Below, piece by piece: positions 11,185 through 21,718 of a stretch of 64,000 nt of DNA. Origin of the DNA: Hyaloraphidium curvatum (taxonomy: Eukaryota > Monoblepharomycota > Hyaloraphidiomycetes > Hyaloraphidiales > Hyaloraphidiaceae); contig JAIVFI010000042.1 in the NCBI GenBank assembly GCA_025558095.1, forward strand, positions 62,001 to 126,000, read 5' to 3'. Both the position numbers and the translations under genes were made by a program. The first letter of the stretch is position 1, and each line of letters starts with the position of its first letter. The notes beneath the pieces were generated by a model, which was not told the origin of the DNA, made no database searches, and worked only from the letters and a program-made list of their open reading frames with translations.

Positions 11185-12864
11185 TTATGGAGGCGCCAGC
11201 GCAGCCCACCCGTTCGGAACCTCCCCCTCCCCGAACAGGTACCCCAGCGCCTCGTCCACGAACACCTGCGGCGGCACCTGCTCCTCTTGCGCCGCGAGCG
11301 CCCGCGGCAGCCTCTCCAAAATGGACTCGAGGTCCCCCGAAAAGTTGACCTCGAGCACGCGCGGCACCGCCCGCCTCGCCCCGTCGGCGCCCTCCCGCCA
11401 CGCGAGCAGCACGTCGACCCCGTACAGCCCCCTCGACGCCGGCCAGTGCCCGATGAACTCCCTCCCCGCGCCGGCAAACAGCTCCCCCAGCGCCTCCCGC
11501 ACGTCCGCCAGCACCGCATCCCTGTCCGCCCCCAGAGCCTCCAAACCCCGCCGCAAACCCGCGGCGCCGACCATCCCCGACGGGGGGCCGCCGCGGTACG
11601 TGCTGACGGTGAAATTTGCCCCCACGTCGGCCAAATCCGTGCGCGAATAGGGGGAGGGCGCGACCCGGGCGTAGCAATCCATGTGCGCCGCGGCGTCGAG
11701 GGGGTGGAAGCGCCGCACGGCGACGTACACACGCAGGTCGAACTTTCGGCCGGCAAGGAGCACGGGGTCCTGTTCGTACAGCTGGGCCACCCTGTCCCCG
11801 CCCGGCCCTTCCAGTGCGAACCTGAAAACGCACGGAAGGTCCGCGGCGATGCACGGGTCCGAAGACCGGGTGCCGCCCGCTAGCTTGACGATCCACGCGG
11901 GGTGCTGCCCGAGGGAAAGAAGGTGCGCGTGGTGCGCGGCGAGGAGGTGCGATTCCGTCGCGAGGTCGTAGCAGGGCGGGAACCACTCGGGGAACGCTGC
12001 GGCGAACGGGTCCTCCGCGGCCGCGGGCGCGGGGCGGAGGGAGCGGATGCGGCGGCATGTTTGGGGGAGGAGGTCCTTCCGCACCAGACAGCCCTCGTAG
12101 GGGAACTGGTTCACCAGCAGGCCCGGGGGAAGGTCGGACCACTGCCTGAAGGGCGTCGTGAGCCACAGGGCCGAGAGCGCGCGGTCCGAGGGGGAGGCGA
12201 CGATGTCGAAGTCGGGGGAGTGCGAATGCCGCGCCAGGATGGGGTAGTCGGTGTAGATGACCACGGGTTTGTCGGGAACGTAGGGGGGTTCAGAGGTGCC
12301 CACGCCCTTTGCCGGCTTCGTTGGCGGTGTCCGCGTCCCAAAAGATGCCGTGGCGGCCTGAACGGCCTTGGTGACGGCATCTTCCAGCTCCATCCGAGCC
12401 CCAGGGTCCGCCCACATCCCCTCTGGCACCAGCTCCAGCGCGACCGCCGCCCACGACGCCGTCGATTTCTTGCCCCCAAAATGATCCCTCAGCAGCTCCT
12501 CTCCCTCGTCCACATCCTCCAACAGCGTGAGCACCGACGCCCCCTCCCTGACCTCGCTCCTCACGTTGGCCCGCGAGGCCGAATGCCGAACCGCCCGCGC
12601 CTCGGGCACCTCGATTGCCCACAGCGAGTCCCCCGCGCGTTCGCCGCAGCCCCTTGCCGCGCGCCAGAATGCCCGCTCGTCTGCGATTCCGGGCGGGAAC
12701 GATTCCGGCCTCAGTTCGGGTTTGGTCGTCGCGAGGAGGTACGGGGCGCGGAGGGCGGTTCCCCGCGGCAGGCGGCGGGATGCGAGCACGCGGGCCGGGG
12801 CTTCGGGGGAGGTAGCGAGGCGGACGGCGGCGGAGATGTCCAAGGTCGCGTCTGGGGCGTCCAT
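11185..12864 (-). CDS. TTLL12: TTLL12-like tubulin-tyrosine-ligase-domain protein
   Basis: 559 aa, single exon. The N-terminal half (residues 1-130) has SET-like features (ASRRLPRGTALRAPYLLA, AIEVPEARAVRHSASRANV, EELLRDHFG) and the C-terminal half is an ATP-grasp TTL domain, the TTLL12 order. Diagnostic TTL pieces are WIVKLAGGTRSSD (ATP lysine, about residue 321), QLYEQDPVLLAGRKFDLRVY, YARVAPSPYSR and the metal-binding EVNFSGDLE near residue 515. Human TTLL12 binds tubulin without clear ligase activity, so this may be a pseudo-enzyme. The start at 12864 (MDAPDATLDISAAV) precedes the conserved part. The frame stays open to 13200 and an ATG further up could be used, but that extension shows no conserved signature. 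Confidence 0.85.
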   Translation of the reverse strand: MDAPDATLDISAAVRLATSPEAPARVLASRRLPRGTALRAPYLLATTKPELRPESFPPGIADERAFWRAARGCGERAGDSLWAIEVPEARAVRHSASRANVRSEVREGASVLTLLEDVDEGEELLRDHFGGKKSTASWAAVALELVPEGMWADPGARMELEDAVTKAVQAATASFGTRTPPTKPAKGVGTSEPPYVPDKPVVIYTDYPILARHSHSPDFDIVASPSDRALSALWLTTPFRQWSDLPPGLLVNQFPYEGCLVRKDLLPQTCRRIRSLRPAPAAAEDPFAAAFPEWFPPCYDLATESHLLAAHHAHLLSLGQHPAWIVKLAGGTRSSDPCIAADLPCVFRFALEGPGGDRVAQLYEQDPVLLAGRKFDLRVYVAVRRFHPLDAAAHMDCYARVAPSPYSRTDLADVGANFTVSTYRGGPPSGMVGAAGLRRGLEALGADRDAVLADVREALGELFAGAGREFIGHWPASRGLYGVDVLLAWREGADGARRAVPRVLEVNFSGDLESILERLPRALAAQEEQVPPQVFVDEALGYLFGEGEVPNGWAALAPP

Positions 12865-13622
12865 GGCGGGGAACTGCGGCCGCAAGCGGGTTGCTGTTGA
12901 CTTGTTTGCTGCTTCGCCACAGCCGCCTTTGACCAGGAAACACGGAAACGGCATCCAAAGACGGTTTTCGATGCCATCCATAGTTTCTCTATCACCGTCC
13001 GCCGCCTTGCGCTCGCGCCGGACCGCCGCGGTGAACCGCTTCTGCGGAGCGCTGTAGGAATCCGAAAGAGGAACGTTCCCCGACCGCCTCGCTGCGCTCC
13101 CAGCGAATCCCACGACACAGGTCACGTATGAAGCAAGCCAGAGAAGGTGGTGCATCGGCGATGCTCGCTCAACGGTCGGAGGCGGCGCGCCGGTCGCCAC
13201 AGCGGCGGGCCGGGTGTTTCGCGGCGGTGCCGACCGTAACTGGCCACGGGGTTTAGGTGTCGCGTAAGTAGCCGATGGAATGGGATGGCACTCGCCTGTG
13301 ATCTGCCGGCGCCGGATATGGCGGGATCCGGGATTCGGGGGCCGAGAAGCCCGATCCCGTCCATTTTGAGGACTTGAGGGTGTCGGCAGTTGGCTTCACC
13401 CGGCACCGACGGGAGCACGGACGGGCCGGGCCGCACCCCGGGCATGATGCGTGAGGAGATGGCGAGGCGTTCGCCTCTCCGAGCCCGTTGGGCACGGTGC
13501 CGGACCGTGCGGAGGGAGCAGGGACAGCGGCGGAGGCTTCAGCGGATGGCTGGTCGGTGGGGCAAAATCGTCTCTGACGTAAATCCGATTTTGGGAGGGC
13601 ACCCGACGCCGCCGGACCGCCG
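12865..13622. other. Intergenic, divergent promoters
   Basis: 758 bases between the divergent TTLL12-like and histidine kinase starts. The minus-strand frame is open to 13200 without similarity, consistent with GC-rich 5' leader. No repeats or RNA genes recognised. Confidence 0.35.
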
Positions 13623-15757
13623 ATGGGCAGCCATGGCGACGCGGGCGGGCGGGCGGACGCCGCGGGCGCGGCCGACGAGGCGGCGGAGGGCGGCGGGCCG
13701 GCGGGCGCGGTGCCGCCGGGCGTCCCTCCGCCGGCTCCGCTGCCCGACGAGCCGGCGCCCGACAAGCTCTACGCGTACGGGATGCTCTCGCTGTCGGCGC
13801 ACGCGTTCACGCTGCTGCTGCGGCTGTGGATCGACGGGTGGGCGGTCACGAAGGAGTTCGGCACGCTGCTCCTCATGGCGCTGCCCCACGCCGCCCTGGT
13901 CGCCGCCGCCAACCGCGGCTCGGCGTTCTTGCGCGCGGCGTTCTGGCCAATCTTTGTCACCGCCACCCCCGTGATCGGCCTCATGGGCGTCGTCGAGGGC
14001 GTCCGCGGTTCGGCGGCGACGACGATGCTCGTTTCCGCGGTTTATGGGGCGGTCGAGATGGGCGACGTGGGCCGGCCGTTCGTCCTCATGGCGGGCACCC
14101 TGGCGGCGGTCGCCTTTGCCGAGTACCGGAGGACAGCTTGGGGCGCCGCTCCGGGGGCCCTTGGCGGAAGCAGGCCGCCCAACCTGCCCTTTCCAGAGGG
14201 CCCCCCATGGCCCCCCACGACCGACACCCCCGCCCTCTTCCTCTCGCACGTCCTCGCCCTCCTCCTGGGCTTCTTCATGATTGCCCACGCGCTCGTGCGC
14301 CTCTTTGCCGCGCACCGCCGCGAGTTTGGCCGCGCCGAGACGGAGCGGCAGCGCGCCGAGGCCGCCTCGGCGGCCAAGGACCTCTTCGTCCGCAGCCTGT
14401 CGCACGAGATGCGGACCCCGCTCAACAGCATCATCGGCACCTCGACGCACCTCATGTCCACGCCGCTGGACGAGGCGCAGAGGGAGCTGTGCGCCACGCT
14501 GCTGGCGAGCTCGAACATGCTGCTGGCCGTGGTGGACGACGTGCTGGACCACGCGCGGATCGACGCCGGCGCGCTCAAGCTGGAGCTCGTCCCGGTGGAT
14601 CTGCGGTGCGTGGTCAGGGAGGTCGCGGCGATGGTGCGGACCCGGCCGGGGGTGAAGCTGGGGAGCTGGGTCGCGCCGGGGGTGCCGAAGAGGGTGCTGG
14701 CCGACCCGACGCGGACGCGGCAGGTGCTGCTGAACTTTGCGGGGAACGCGGCCAAGTTTGCGTCCGAGGGGTTCGTGTCGATCTCGGTCGAGGTGACGGG
14801 GGAGGCGTCGCCGCTGCCGAGCGTGTTTGGGGGGGAGGACGAGGCGTGGGACGTCAGGTACCCGCACTCGCCGCCGGGCGAAGGCCCCTTCCTCGTCTTC
14901 CGCGTCTCCGATTCCGGTACGTGCTTTTCTGCTCCCCATTTGCCGCATCCGCTTACCGCCCGTACAGGAATCGGCATCCCCGCCGCGCTCTTCCCCGCGC
15001 TCTTCCGCGCCCCCTTTTCCCAGGCACACCCCTCCCACGCGCGCACCTACGGCGGCACCGGCCTCGGGCTGACCATCTCTGCGCGCCTGGCGGAGCTCAT
15101 GGGCGGCTGGGTGGCGTGCCGCTCGAGGGAGGGGACGGGGAGCGAGTTCGCGGCTGGGGTGCCGCTGGTCGTTTGCGAGGAGAGGGAGGAGAAGAGGGGG
15201 AGGAAGAGGGGCAGGGGCGGATCGGAGGGGGCGAGGGTGCTGATCGCCGAGGACAACGGTGGGCCGATCCGGACGCGGGTGCGATGACGCGGCGCTGATG
15301 ACGGTCCGGCAGAAACGAACATGGACATCCTGGCGCGGCATCTGGTGCGGCTGGGGTACCACCGCATCCAGCGGGCGACGGACGGGAGGCAGGCGGTCGA
15401 GGCGGTCGAGGCGGCCGACAGGGCGGGGGAGCCGTTCGACGTCGTGCTCATGGGTGGGTCTCTTTCCCGCCCAATCCGTGCCTTTTCGGCCGACGAGCTG
15501 ATCGTTTCCGTCCCCCCTTTCTAGACGTCTCGATGCCCGTCCTCGACGGCCTCTCCGCCGCGCGCGTCGTGCGCTCCCTCCCCCTCCGCCGCCCCCCGCG
15601 CATCCTGGCGTGCACCGCCAACGTGCTCCCCGAGGACGTGCGGGCGTGCACCGAGGCCGGGATGGACGGTTTCGTGGCGAAGCCGGTCAGGGCGAGGGCG
15701 CTGGAGAGGGAGATGGAGGCCGCGGTCGGGTTCGGGGACTACGAGGAGGGGGATTGA
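13623..15757 (+). CDS. Membrane-bound hybrid histidine kinase with receiver domain
   Basis: Two-component sensor of 652 aa. Exons are 13623-14916, 14968-15258, 15313-15453 and 15525-15757. About six hydrophobic segments (residues 45-235) form the sensor region, with no PAS, GAF or extracellular domain. The HisKA box is SHEMRTPLNSIIG with His261. The HATPase domain has an N box (NFAGNAAKFASEG), a G1 box (DSGIGIP, made by the first splice) and a G2 box (GGTGLGLTIS). After a basic Arg/Glu-rich linker, the receiver domain begins ARVLIAEDN; its phosphoacceptor Asp is in VVLMDVSMPVLDG, created by the third splice, and the Lys is in FVAKPV. It would pass phosphate to a histidine phosphotransfer protein. 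The ligand is unknown. Confidence 0.93.
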
Positions 15758-16039
15758 ATGAGGTGGAGGGAAAGAGATTTCGGTCCCGGGCCGAAGGGAG
15801 GCTTGGTGCAGTCCCTGCCGTCCGCCCGCGGTGCCCATGTGCCCGGAACCCGCCGTCCTCGAACACGCATGGTGCGACGTCGGATGCCGTCGCGACATGT
15901 GCCCCGTTGTCGATCTGTCGATCTGCATGCGGAGATACGAACGGGAGACATCAACATCCGGGTGGACCTTGGACCCGAATCCCCGGGCCTGGGCTGCGTG
16001 CCGCGTCGGCCGCCCGCCACCCGAATCCCATCTCCGGCG

Positions 16040-18328
16040 ATGTTCGACAACGGGGCGCAGCCCCCGCCGCTCACGCCGGCGGCGGCGGCGTTCTTTGTCG
16101 ACGTCGTGCTGCGCGCCGCGCCGTCCAACTCGCCGATCCTCCTGTTCGGGCTGCGGGAGGCGGCGGCCGCGGCGATCGGGGATGCGGACGGGGCCGCCCG
16201 CGACCCCCGGTGGGCAGAGGCATTCCGCCGGCCCGTGCTGCTGGCCGCCGTGCGATGGGTCGGCGCGGGGCTCGCCCTGCACAGCGGCCGCGTCGATCCG
16301 GACGACGGCTCCTTCGCCGGCGACGGCACCCCGGCGGCCGTCCTGGTCGGCAGCCTGGAATCGTGGCTGCAGCACCTGATCAAAACCGAGCTCGCCCGCT
16401 TCTGGCGCGAGGCCGACGCCGCCAAGCGCGGGGCCGGCCGGACCGCGCCCCTGGCACTGCACACGCCTGCGAACTTGGCCCTGCAATGGACGCTCGTCTT
16501 CGTCGCTACTTTTGCCCAGATACAGGCAGGACGTACAGTGGCCTCCCTGGCCGTGTTTCGCCAGTTTTTCGACGTCGCAAGACGCATGCGGGTCCCGGGC
16601 GAAGACAGCTGCCCGCTCGAAGGCTGCTCCGCCGACGACGCGCCGTTCCTGAACATCTTCGTCTCTGTTTTCTGGGCGTCGGTCACGGCGGCCCTGAACT
16701 TCACCGCGGCGAGCGGGATCCCCTCCGTCGTCGACGTGGTGGCCGAGTTCCCCACGGCCCCGCCGCCCGTCGCCGCGCTGCAAACTGCTCCTGCGCTCTC
16801 GCAGAGCTCGAGCACGCCCGTCATCCACTTCACCCCTCCCCCGTTCCGTGCATTGGAATATCTCGGCTGGATCGATCCGCCTGATGGCCTCGACCCCGTG
16901 CCGGCATCGTCGCGGGCCCTGGTGCTCGACCGCTGCTTGGGCGGCATCAAGGCGGAAAACGGCCTGTTCCTTCTGAATCCTCTGGTGGCCCAGTTGCTCC
17001 AGAAAATTTCGGATTACTCGTCCTGGCTCCGGAACGGCGCCGGGCTGCGGCAGCTGGACGTGCTGGCCCTCGTGGCGCGGAGCACGAACTCCGACCCACA
17101 GGCCGTTCGATCCAGGGACCTATACATGGCCGAAGCCCTGCGCCGCCGCACGGCCCTCCTCCAAGCCGTCGAGCTGATTGACGGAGCCCTGCCAGCGGAC
17201 GTCTCGGACGCCGTCGACGGCGCCGACTTTGTCGCGATCGCCACGGCATTCTCCTCCAGCGCGCCCAACGCGCTCGTCCTGGCCCTCGCCGTGCTCACCA
17301 AGCTCAAGCAGCTTTCCCTGCTCCTGTGCTGCCCCGATCCGTTCGAGGACCTCGTCGGCGCGCCCGAAGCACCAAAAGAGGCCGGGCCGCGCAAGCGGAC
17401 GGACCTCCTCCACCGGGCCCCGACCGGCTCCGACACGGAAAGCGACGTCTCCTCCGCCCCCTCCGTGGTCTCTTCCGAATCTGCGGACCTCTTCTCCTGG
17501 CTCTCTTCCCCCGCCTTTGCCGTCGCATCCCGCAGTGCGGCCATAATCGCATCCATCATGCGCACCGTCTGCGAGCGCGTGCCCGCGTCGGAGCTGGAGG
17601 CAAACTACCTCGCCTCCCACTTCTTGTGCACCGCGGCCGTGCACGGCGCATGGTTTCCCCTCCTCCTCCTGCGCCGCTTCGACGCCCTGGCCCTCAGCCG
17701 GTCCCTCGGCTGCCGGCTGCCCGCCGAATCCATGAAGCTCCACGCAGAGCTCCGCAGCGACGCCGCCGCCTGCCTCTCCGCGATGGAACGCTGCGGGCTG
17801 CCGCAGTACCAATCCGCGCGGCTGATCCTGCAGTCCGTGCTGGACGGGGAGGACGCGCGGTTCGGGCTGGCCGACATCCGCGTGCTGAGGATGGCGTCGA
17901 GGGTGGTCGCGGGATGCCCGCATTCCGGGGACGTGGGGCAGGGGGGGGAATGCTACCTGTGCACGGCGGAAAGGGCCAGGGAGAGGAGGCCGTCGTACCG
18001 CCCGCCGGAAGCGCGGATGGATTCGGACGACGAGGGCGGGGCATGCGAACGCGGGGAGGGGGGCAACGCCACGGATCCGCTGGCGGATGCGGCGGTGCTG
18101 GGCGCTTCGGCCCGGCGGCGTGTGCGTTTCACCGGATCGGACGACGTGCGGGACACGTGGTCGGCGTCGGAATACCCCGGCCGCAGCCCGACGGCCGGGG
18201 AGGAGCCGGACGAGACGGATGAGGGTGTGCTCCCCGCCGGACCGCTTGGGGTGCTCATTAGCCAGCGCAAAAGAGCGGTCGGGAGAGCGGTGGGAGCGGA
18301 GGCGGCGGAGATGCCGTGGGGCGATTAG
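16040..18328 (+). CDS. Large protein, possible fungal transcription-factor-type helical region
   Basis: 762 aa, uninterrupted, start chosen at MFDNGAQPPPLTPAAAAFF because the upstream part of the frame (from 15758) looks like leader. I do not recognise it with certainty. It is mostly helical and hydrophobic in blocks (FFVDVVLRAAPSNSPILLFG, LQWTLVFVATFAQIQAG, LVLALAVLTKLKQLSLLLC) with a Ser-rich linker around residues 475-495, resembling the middle region of fungal transcription factors but without a Zn2Cys6 cluster. The tail has a Cys/His patch (GCPHSGDVGQGGECYLC) and is acidic and disordered. It starts 282 bases after the histidine kinase on the same strand; co-function is not implied. Confidence 0.5.
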   Translation: MFDNGAQPPPLTPAAAAFFVDVVLRAAPSNSPILLFGLREAAAAAIGDADGAARDPRWAEAFRRPVLLAAVRWVGAGLALHSGRVDPDDGSFAGDGTPAAVLVGSLESWLQHLIKTELARFWREADAAKRGAGRTAPLALHTPANLALQWTLVFVATFAQIQAGRTVASLAVFRQFFDVARRMRVPGEDSCPLEGCSADDAPFLNIFVSVFWASVTAALNFTAASGIPSVVDVVAEFPTAPPPVAALQTAPALSQSSSTPVIHFTPPPFRALEYLGWIDPPDGLDPVPASSRALVLDRCLGGIKAENGLFLLNPLVAQLLQKISDYSSWLRNGAGLRQLDVLALVARSTNSDPQAVRSRDLYMAEALRRRTALLQAVELIDGALPADVSDAVDGADFVAIATAFSSSAPNALVLALAVLTKLKQLSLLLCCPDPFEDLVGAPEAPKEAGPRKRTDLLHRAPTGSDTESDVSSAPSVVSSESADLFSWLSSPAFAVASRSAAIIASIMRTVCERVPASELEANYLASHFLCTAAVHGAWFPLLLLRRFDALALSRSLGCRLPAESMKLHAELRSDAAACLSAMERCGLPQYQSARLILQSVLDGEDARFGLADIRVLRMASRVVAGCPHSGDVGQGGECYLCTAERARERRPSYRPPEARMDSDDEGGACERGEGGNATDPLADAAVLGASARRRVRFTGSDDVRDTWSASEYPGRSPTAGEEPDETDEGVLPAGPLGVLISQRKRAVGRAVGAEAAEMPWGD

Positions 18329-18627
18329 AGGTAGCTTCGGGGCATGGGGTGACGTGGAATGCCCACTGCCCGAATCCCGGCGCGTTGGAACCGAATCCGT
18401 CGCATGAGGTGCAAAATCACCCGAATGGCGGATGAAGGGCGTCGAAGCGCCGCTAGGGGATTCCAGTCGCCCAGCTCGGCGGCCGGTTCGGCCGCAGGAC
18501 GAATACGGGCGGCTTCGGATTCACCCGCTCGGGATGGCGGCTGGGAGCAATCGCAGAGCGGTACGCCATCCAAATACTTTCCCGGGCGTCTGCGGCCTCC
18601 GCTGCCTTCGGAAAGATCTTGCCCGCC

Positions 18628-19576
18628 ATGGCCAGCGTTCGGCGGCGCTGCCGGCGCTCGTCTCCCCGTTCCCCGCCGCCCTCGCCGCTGCGCCCCCCGC
18701 GCTCTTCTCGGACCTCCCGCCCGCCGACGAGCCGCCCGCGCCCGACCGCTTCGCCCGCCGAGCCCGCCGCGTGGCCGTCGACTCGGCGCTGCTCCGCGCC
18801 GGGGGCCCGCCGCGCATCGCCCTGCCCCTGTTCGCCGACGCCGAGCTCACCGCCGCCTTGTCCCACCGGAGCTCGCGACGCGGGCTCGAGACGTGGTTCG
18901 GTTCGGTACCGTCGAAGGCGCCGGCACCGGGTATGTCGCCATTTCCGTCGACGCCGCGGGCTCGATCATCGGCACCTTCGAGACTGGCCGCGGCTCGTTC
19001 GCCATTGTGCCCGGCGACGGGGGCGTCCACAAGCTGAGGGAGGCGAATCTCGCGGCCAAGCCAAAATGCGGGACCGCGGGCATTCGTTCGATGTCTGGCA
19101 GTGCTTCCGCGGTGGCCGTGAACCGAACGTGCAAGTTTGTCGCCTGGGACCCGCGCACGAGGACCTGCCTGCGGTACGCCTCCTGCGCGAGGTGGAAGTC
19201 CTCCCCGGGCACCCAACTGAGGCGGGACATCGAATGGGGCGAGAGGACCTCCTGCCCCGCGGTCCGGGGCTGCCCCGCCCGGACCGTGGTGGGCGTGCTG
19301 CCGGCCAGGGTGAGGCGCGGGGGCCGGGTGCGGCTGTACGCCACGCTGGCGCGCGTCGCCACGGGGCGCGCCGTGGCCGGTGCGGAGGTGGCCTTCAGGG
19401 TCAACGGGGCTCTCGTTGGGCGGTCGAGGACCGACGGGCGTGGGGTGGCTTTTGTGGTCTACGCTGCACCGCGGACGATGAGGATCGGGGGGTCGACGAT
19501 CGCGGCGCAGTTCGCAGGGAACGGCACGCTCGCCGCGTCGAACGGATCCGGGGTGCTGACTGTCAAGCCCGCGTAA
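18628..19576 (+). pseudogene. Secreted propeptide-like/Ig-like protein gene, frame broken
   Basis: The sequence reads as a secreted protein in two frames. From about 18650, one frame gives a signal-peptide-like stretch (LPALVSPFPAALAAA) and a region resembling metalloprotease propeptides, up to GLETWFG. At 18895-18907 the pentamer GGTTC occurs twice in tandem, and the similarity continues in another frame (TVEGAGTGYVAISVD, then SIIGTFETGRGSFAI). A Cys-containing stretch and a bacterial-type Ig-like domain follow (AGAEVAFRVNGALVG ... AAQFAGNGTLAASN) to the stop at 19576. Dropping one pentamer copy would rejoin the frame. The ATG at 18628 is also out of frame with the signal-like stretch, hinting at a second break. 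A sequencing error or an unusual splice cannot be excluded. No protease catalytic domain is present. Confidence 0.5.
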
Positions 19577-19707
19577 GCGAAGTGTGCGATTCAGCGAAAG
19601 AGCAGAGGGAAAATGGCATACGCAACGCTCCCGTCAGCAGGCGGATAGGAGACAGTCTTTTAAACTGAAAATACACCGTACTTCTTACCCGGAGGGAGTT
19701 CGCGACC

Positions 19708-20606
19708 CTACGCTTTCGGCGGGACCAGCCACGAGGCGGTGAAGCCCACCACCTTGTTCCCGGTGGGGTCGGCCGTGGTCAGGGACGCGATGAACCTGCT
19801 TGTATCCGACGTCTGGTTCCGGAACGAGGGGTTGTCGCTCTCCAGAACCCCCTTAATGACCTCGGCCACCTCCTCGGGCTTCTGCGCCGCCTTGAACGCG
19901 CCCTCGGCACGACCCATGTAGGCCGCGATAAGCGGCGCGTAGGCCGGGGGCAGCGCCGCAAGCTTCTCTTTGCCCGCGGCGGAGGCGACAAACGACGACG
20001 CCACGGCGCCAGGCTCGACCACGCTCACGCGGACGCCGAAGGCCGCGGCGATCGGGTGCAGCGACTCCATGGCGCCTTCGAGGGCGAACTTGGCGGCGCA
20101 GTAGGCGTCGTTGAAAGGCTGGCCGAGCAATCCGCCGACGCTGGTCACGCTGATGATGCGGCCGCCTCCGGCCTCGCGCATGATCGGCACCGCGGCGCGG
20201 GCTGCGGCCCACGCGCCGAAGAAGTTGGCCGCCATGACCCCGCGAAGCTCCTCCTCCGACGTGGTCTCCATCGGCGCGACGTGCCCCGAGCCGGCGTTGT
20301 TGACGAGCGCATCGAGCCGGCCGTGGCGCGCCGAAACAGCCTGCACGCATTTCTCGACCGCCGCGGAGTCGGCGACGTCGAGCTTCTCGACGGCGGCGGC
20401 GGCCGCTTTCAGCTCGGCCGGGGCCTTGGCGGGGTCGCGGACCGTCGCGACGACCGCCCAGCCGGAGGACGCGAGCAGCCGCGCGAGCGCGAGGCCGATG
20501 CCGGACGAGCAGCCTGCCAGCAAATGTCAAATGTCGGCGGCCGTGTGCGGCACGCCGCTCAACGACACGCACCCGTGATGAGGACGACCTTCTTGGCGGC
20601 AGACAT
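19708..20606 (-). CDS. Short-chain dehydrogenase/reductase (classical SDR)
   Basis: NAD(P)-dependent oxidoreductase, 279 aa, exons 20606-20573 and 20513-19708. The tiny first exon encodes MSAAKKVVLITG and the splice completes the cofactor motif TGCSSGIG. NNAGSGHV, the catalytic Ser in SVTSVGG and YCAAK (Tyr-x3-Lys) are all present, so it should be active. The basic residue in TVRDP after the second strand suggests NADP(H) preference. Substrate unknown; it resembles fungal oxidoreductases of the 17-beta-hydroxysteroid dehydrogenase type. Confidence 0.92.
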
Positions 20607-21150
20607 CGCGTTCAATCGCGGTGCACGGGAGTGATTTCGTGCGATTTGGGCTCCAATTGACGGAATGCGCTCGTCGTGCTAATCTCCCTGCTCGTGGACG
20701 CGGAGACGGGGTCGATGGGGGACAGTCGGCGGTGGGACCCGTCAACACGGCACAGCTCAAATAGACCCGGCCAGGGACCAGCTATCCAGCTATGCAACGA
20801 GCCACTAACCACCGTCGAGATGGGAAGATGCTGCGATTCATTGCATCATTGGCGGGCCTTTCTCGGCGAAGCTCCAAACTGTTCACGCGTTTGCTCGGCT
20901 TCCCGTCCTGCCAAGCGACGTCGGCCTCTGACGCGTGCCGTTGTTCCGCATCCACGAAATCGACCTTGTCTAGGACGCTTTTATGGCTCCTTGTGTCGCC
21001 CGTCGGCGCGTCGTTGGCGAGGCCAGCACTCACAAGAGCAGCGCTTGACCGGAACGCGGCGTCTCGAACAAACTCCCCCACCGACGAGCCCTCCTTCTCA
21101 GCGTCCGAACATGCCGTCTGCTTTCACCTCCACACGACTCCTTGCCGGGA
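20607..21150. other. Intergenic, upstream of the SDR gene
   Basis: 544 bases between the SDR start and the end of the BLOC1S2-like gene, both on the minus strand. I see no supported gene, repeat or RNA in it. Confidence 0.35.
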
Positions 21151-21618
21151 TCATCGGCCGACCTTTTTCGCGTAGGCCTCGAGCTTCTTGGTATACTCCC
21201 CCAGCTCGGCCGCAACGCTCTCCAGGTACGCCACCTCGGCGTCCAACGCGTCCACCTGCTTCAGAAACTCCGGCACGGCGTCCAGCGAGGCGTGCAGCGC
21301 GTGCGTGCCCTCAAGCGCGGTCCTGACCGCCTGCCCCATGCCGGCGTACTTGTCCCTCGCCAGCAGGCACTGCCGTTGCAGCAGGCGGTAGTCCTCGCCC
21401 AGCGCGAGCATCTCGGCGGCGTACAGGCGCGCGGTCTTGGCGGCGGCATCGGAAAGCAGGATCCGCGCGTGTTCCCGCTGTCGCGCCTCGGGATTGCGCA
21501 GGAGGTCCGCGGCGGAGGGCGCCGCCGCGCGGCCGGCCGCGGAGGGCGCCGGCGACACCGGCCGCGTGCGCGTCGCCGAGGACACGGAGGACGCGTCCGC
21601 GTCGGCCATCGGGTCCAA
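21151..21618 (-). CDS. BLOC1S2: BLOC-1 subunit 2-like coiled-coil protein
   Basis: 155 aa, single exon. The C-terminal 100 residues follow the BLOC1S2 pattern: a long helix with LALGEDYRLLQRQ, KYAGMGQAVRTALE and a final coiled coil QVDALDAEVAYLESVAAELG followed by EYTKKLEAYAKK. BLOC-1/BORC complexes act on endosome-lysosome biogenesis and positioning. The first 45 residues are Ala/Ser-rich and probably disordered; the start could also be the Met four residues in. It lies head to head with the quinone oxidoreductase gene, 100 bases apart. Confidence 0.75.
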   Translation of the reverse strand: MDPMADADASSVSSATRTRPVSPAPSAAGRAAAPSAADLLRNPEARQREHARILLSDAAAKTARLYAAEMLALGEDYRLLQRQCLLARDKYAGMGQAVRTALEGTHALHASLDAVPEFLKQVDALDAEVAYLESVAAELGEYTKKLEAYAKKVGR

Positions 21619-21718
21619 TATCTATAGCGTAGACGCGACTCCTTCGGCGATGGAGGTAGTGGAGGCTGCGTCACTTGCCACCGCCTCCCACCGAGTCCTC
21701 CACACTTCCGCCGACGCG

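Noticed and set aside
15758..16039. N-terminal extension of the large protein at 16040
   Set aside because: Arg/Pro-rich translated leader without structure; the Met at 16040 begins the ordered part.
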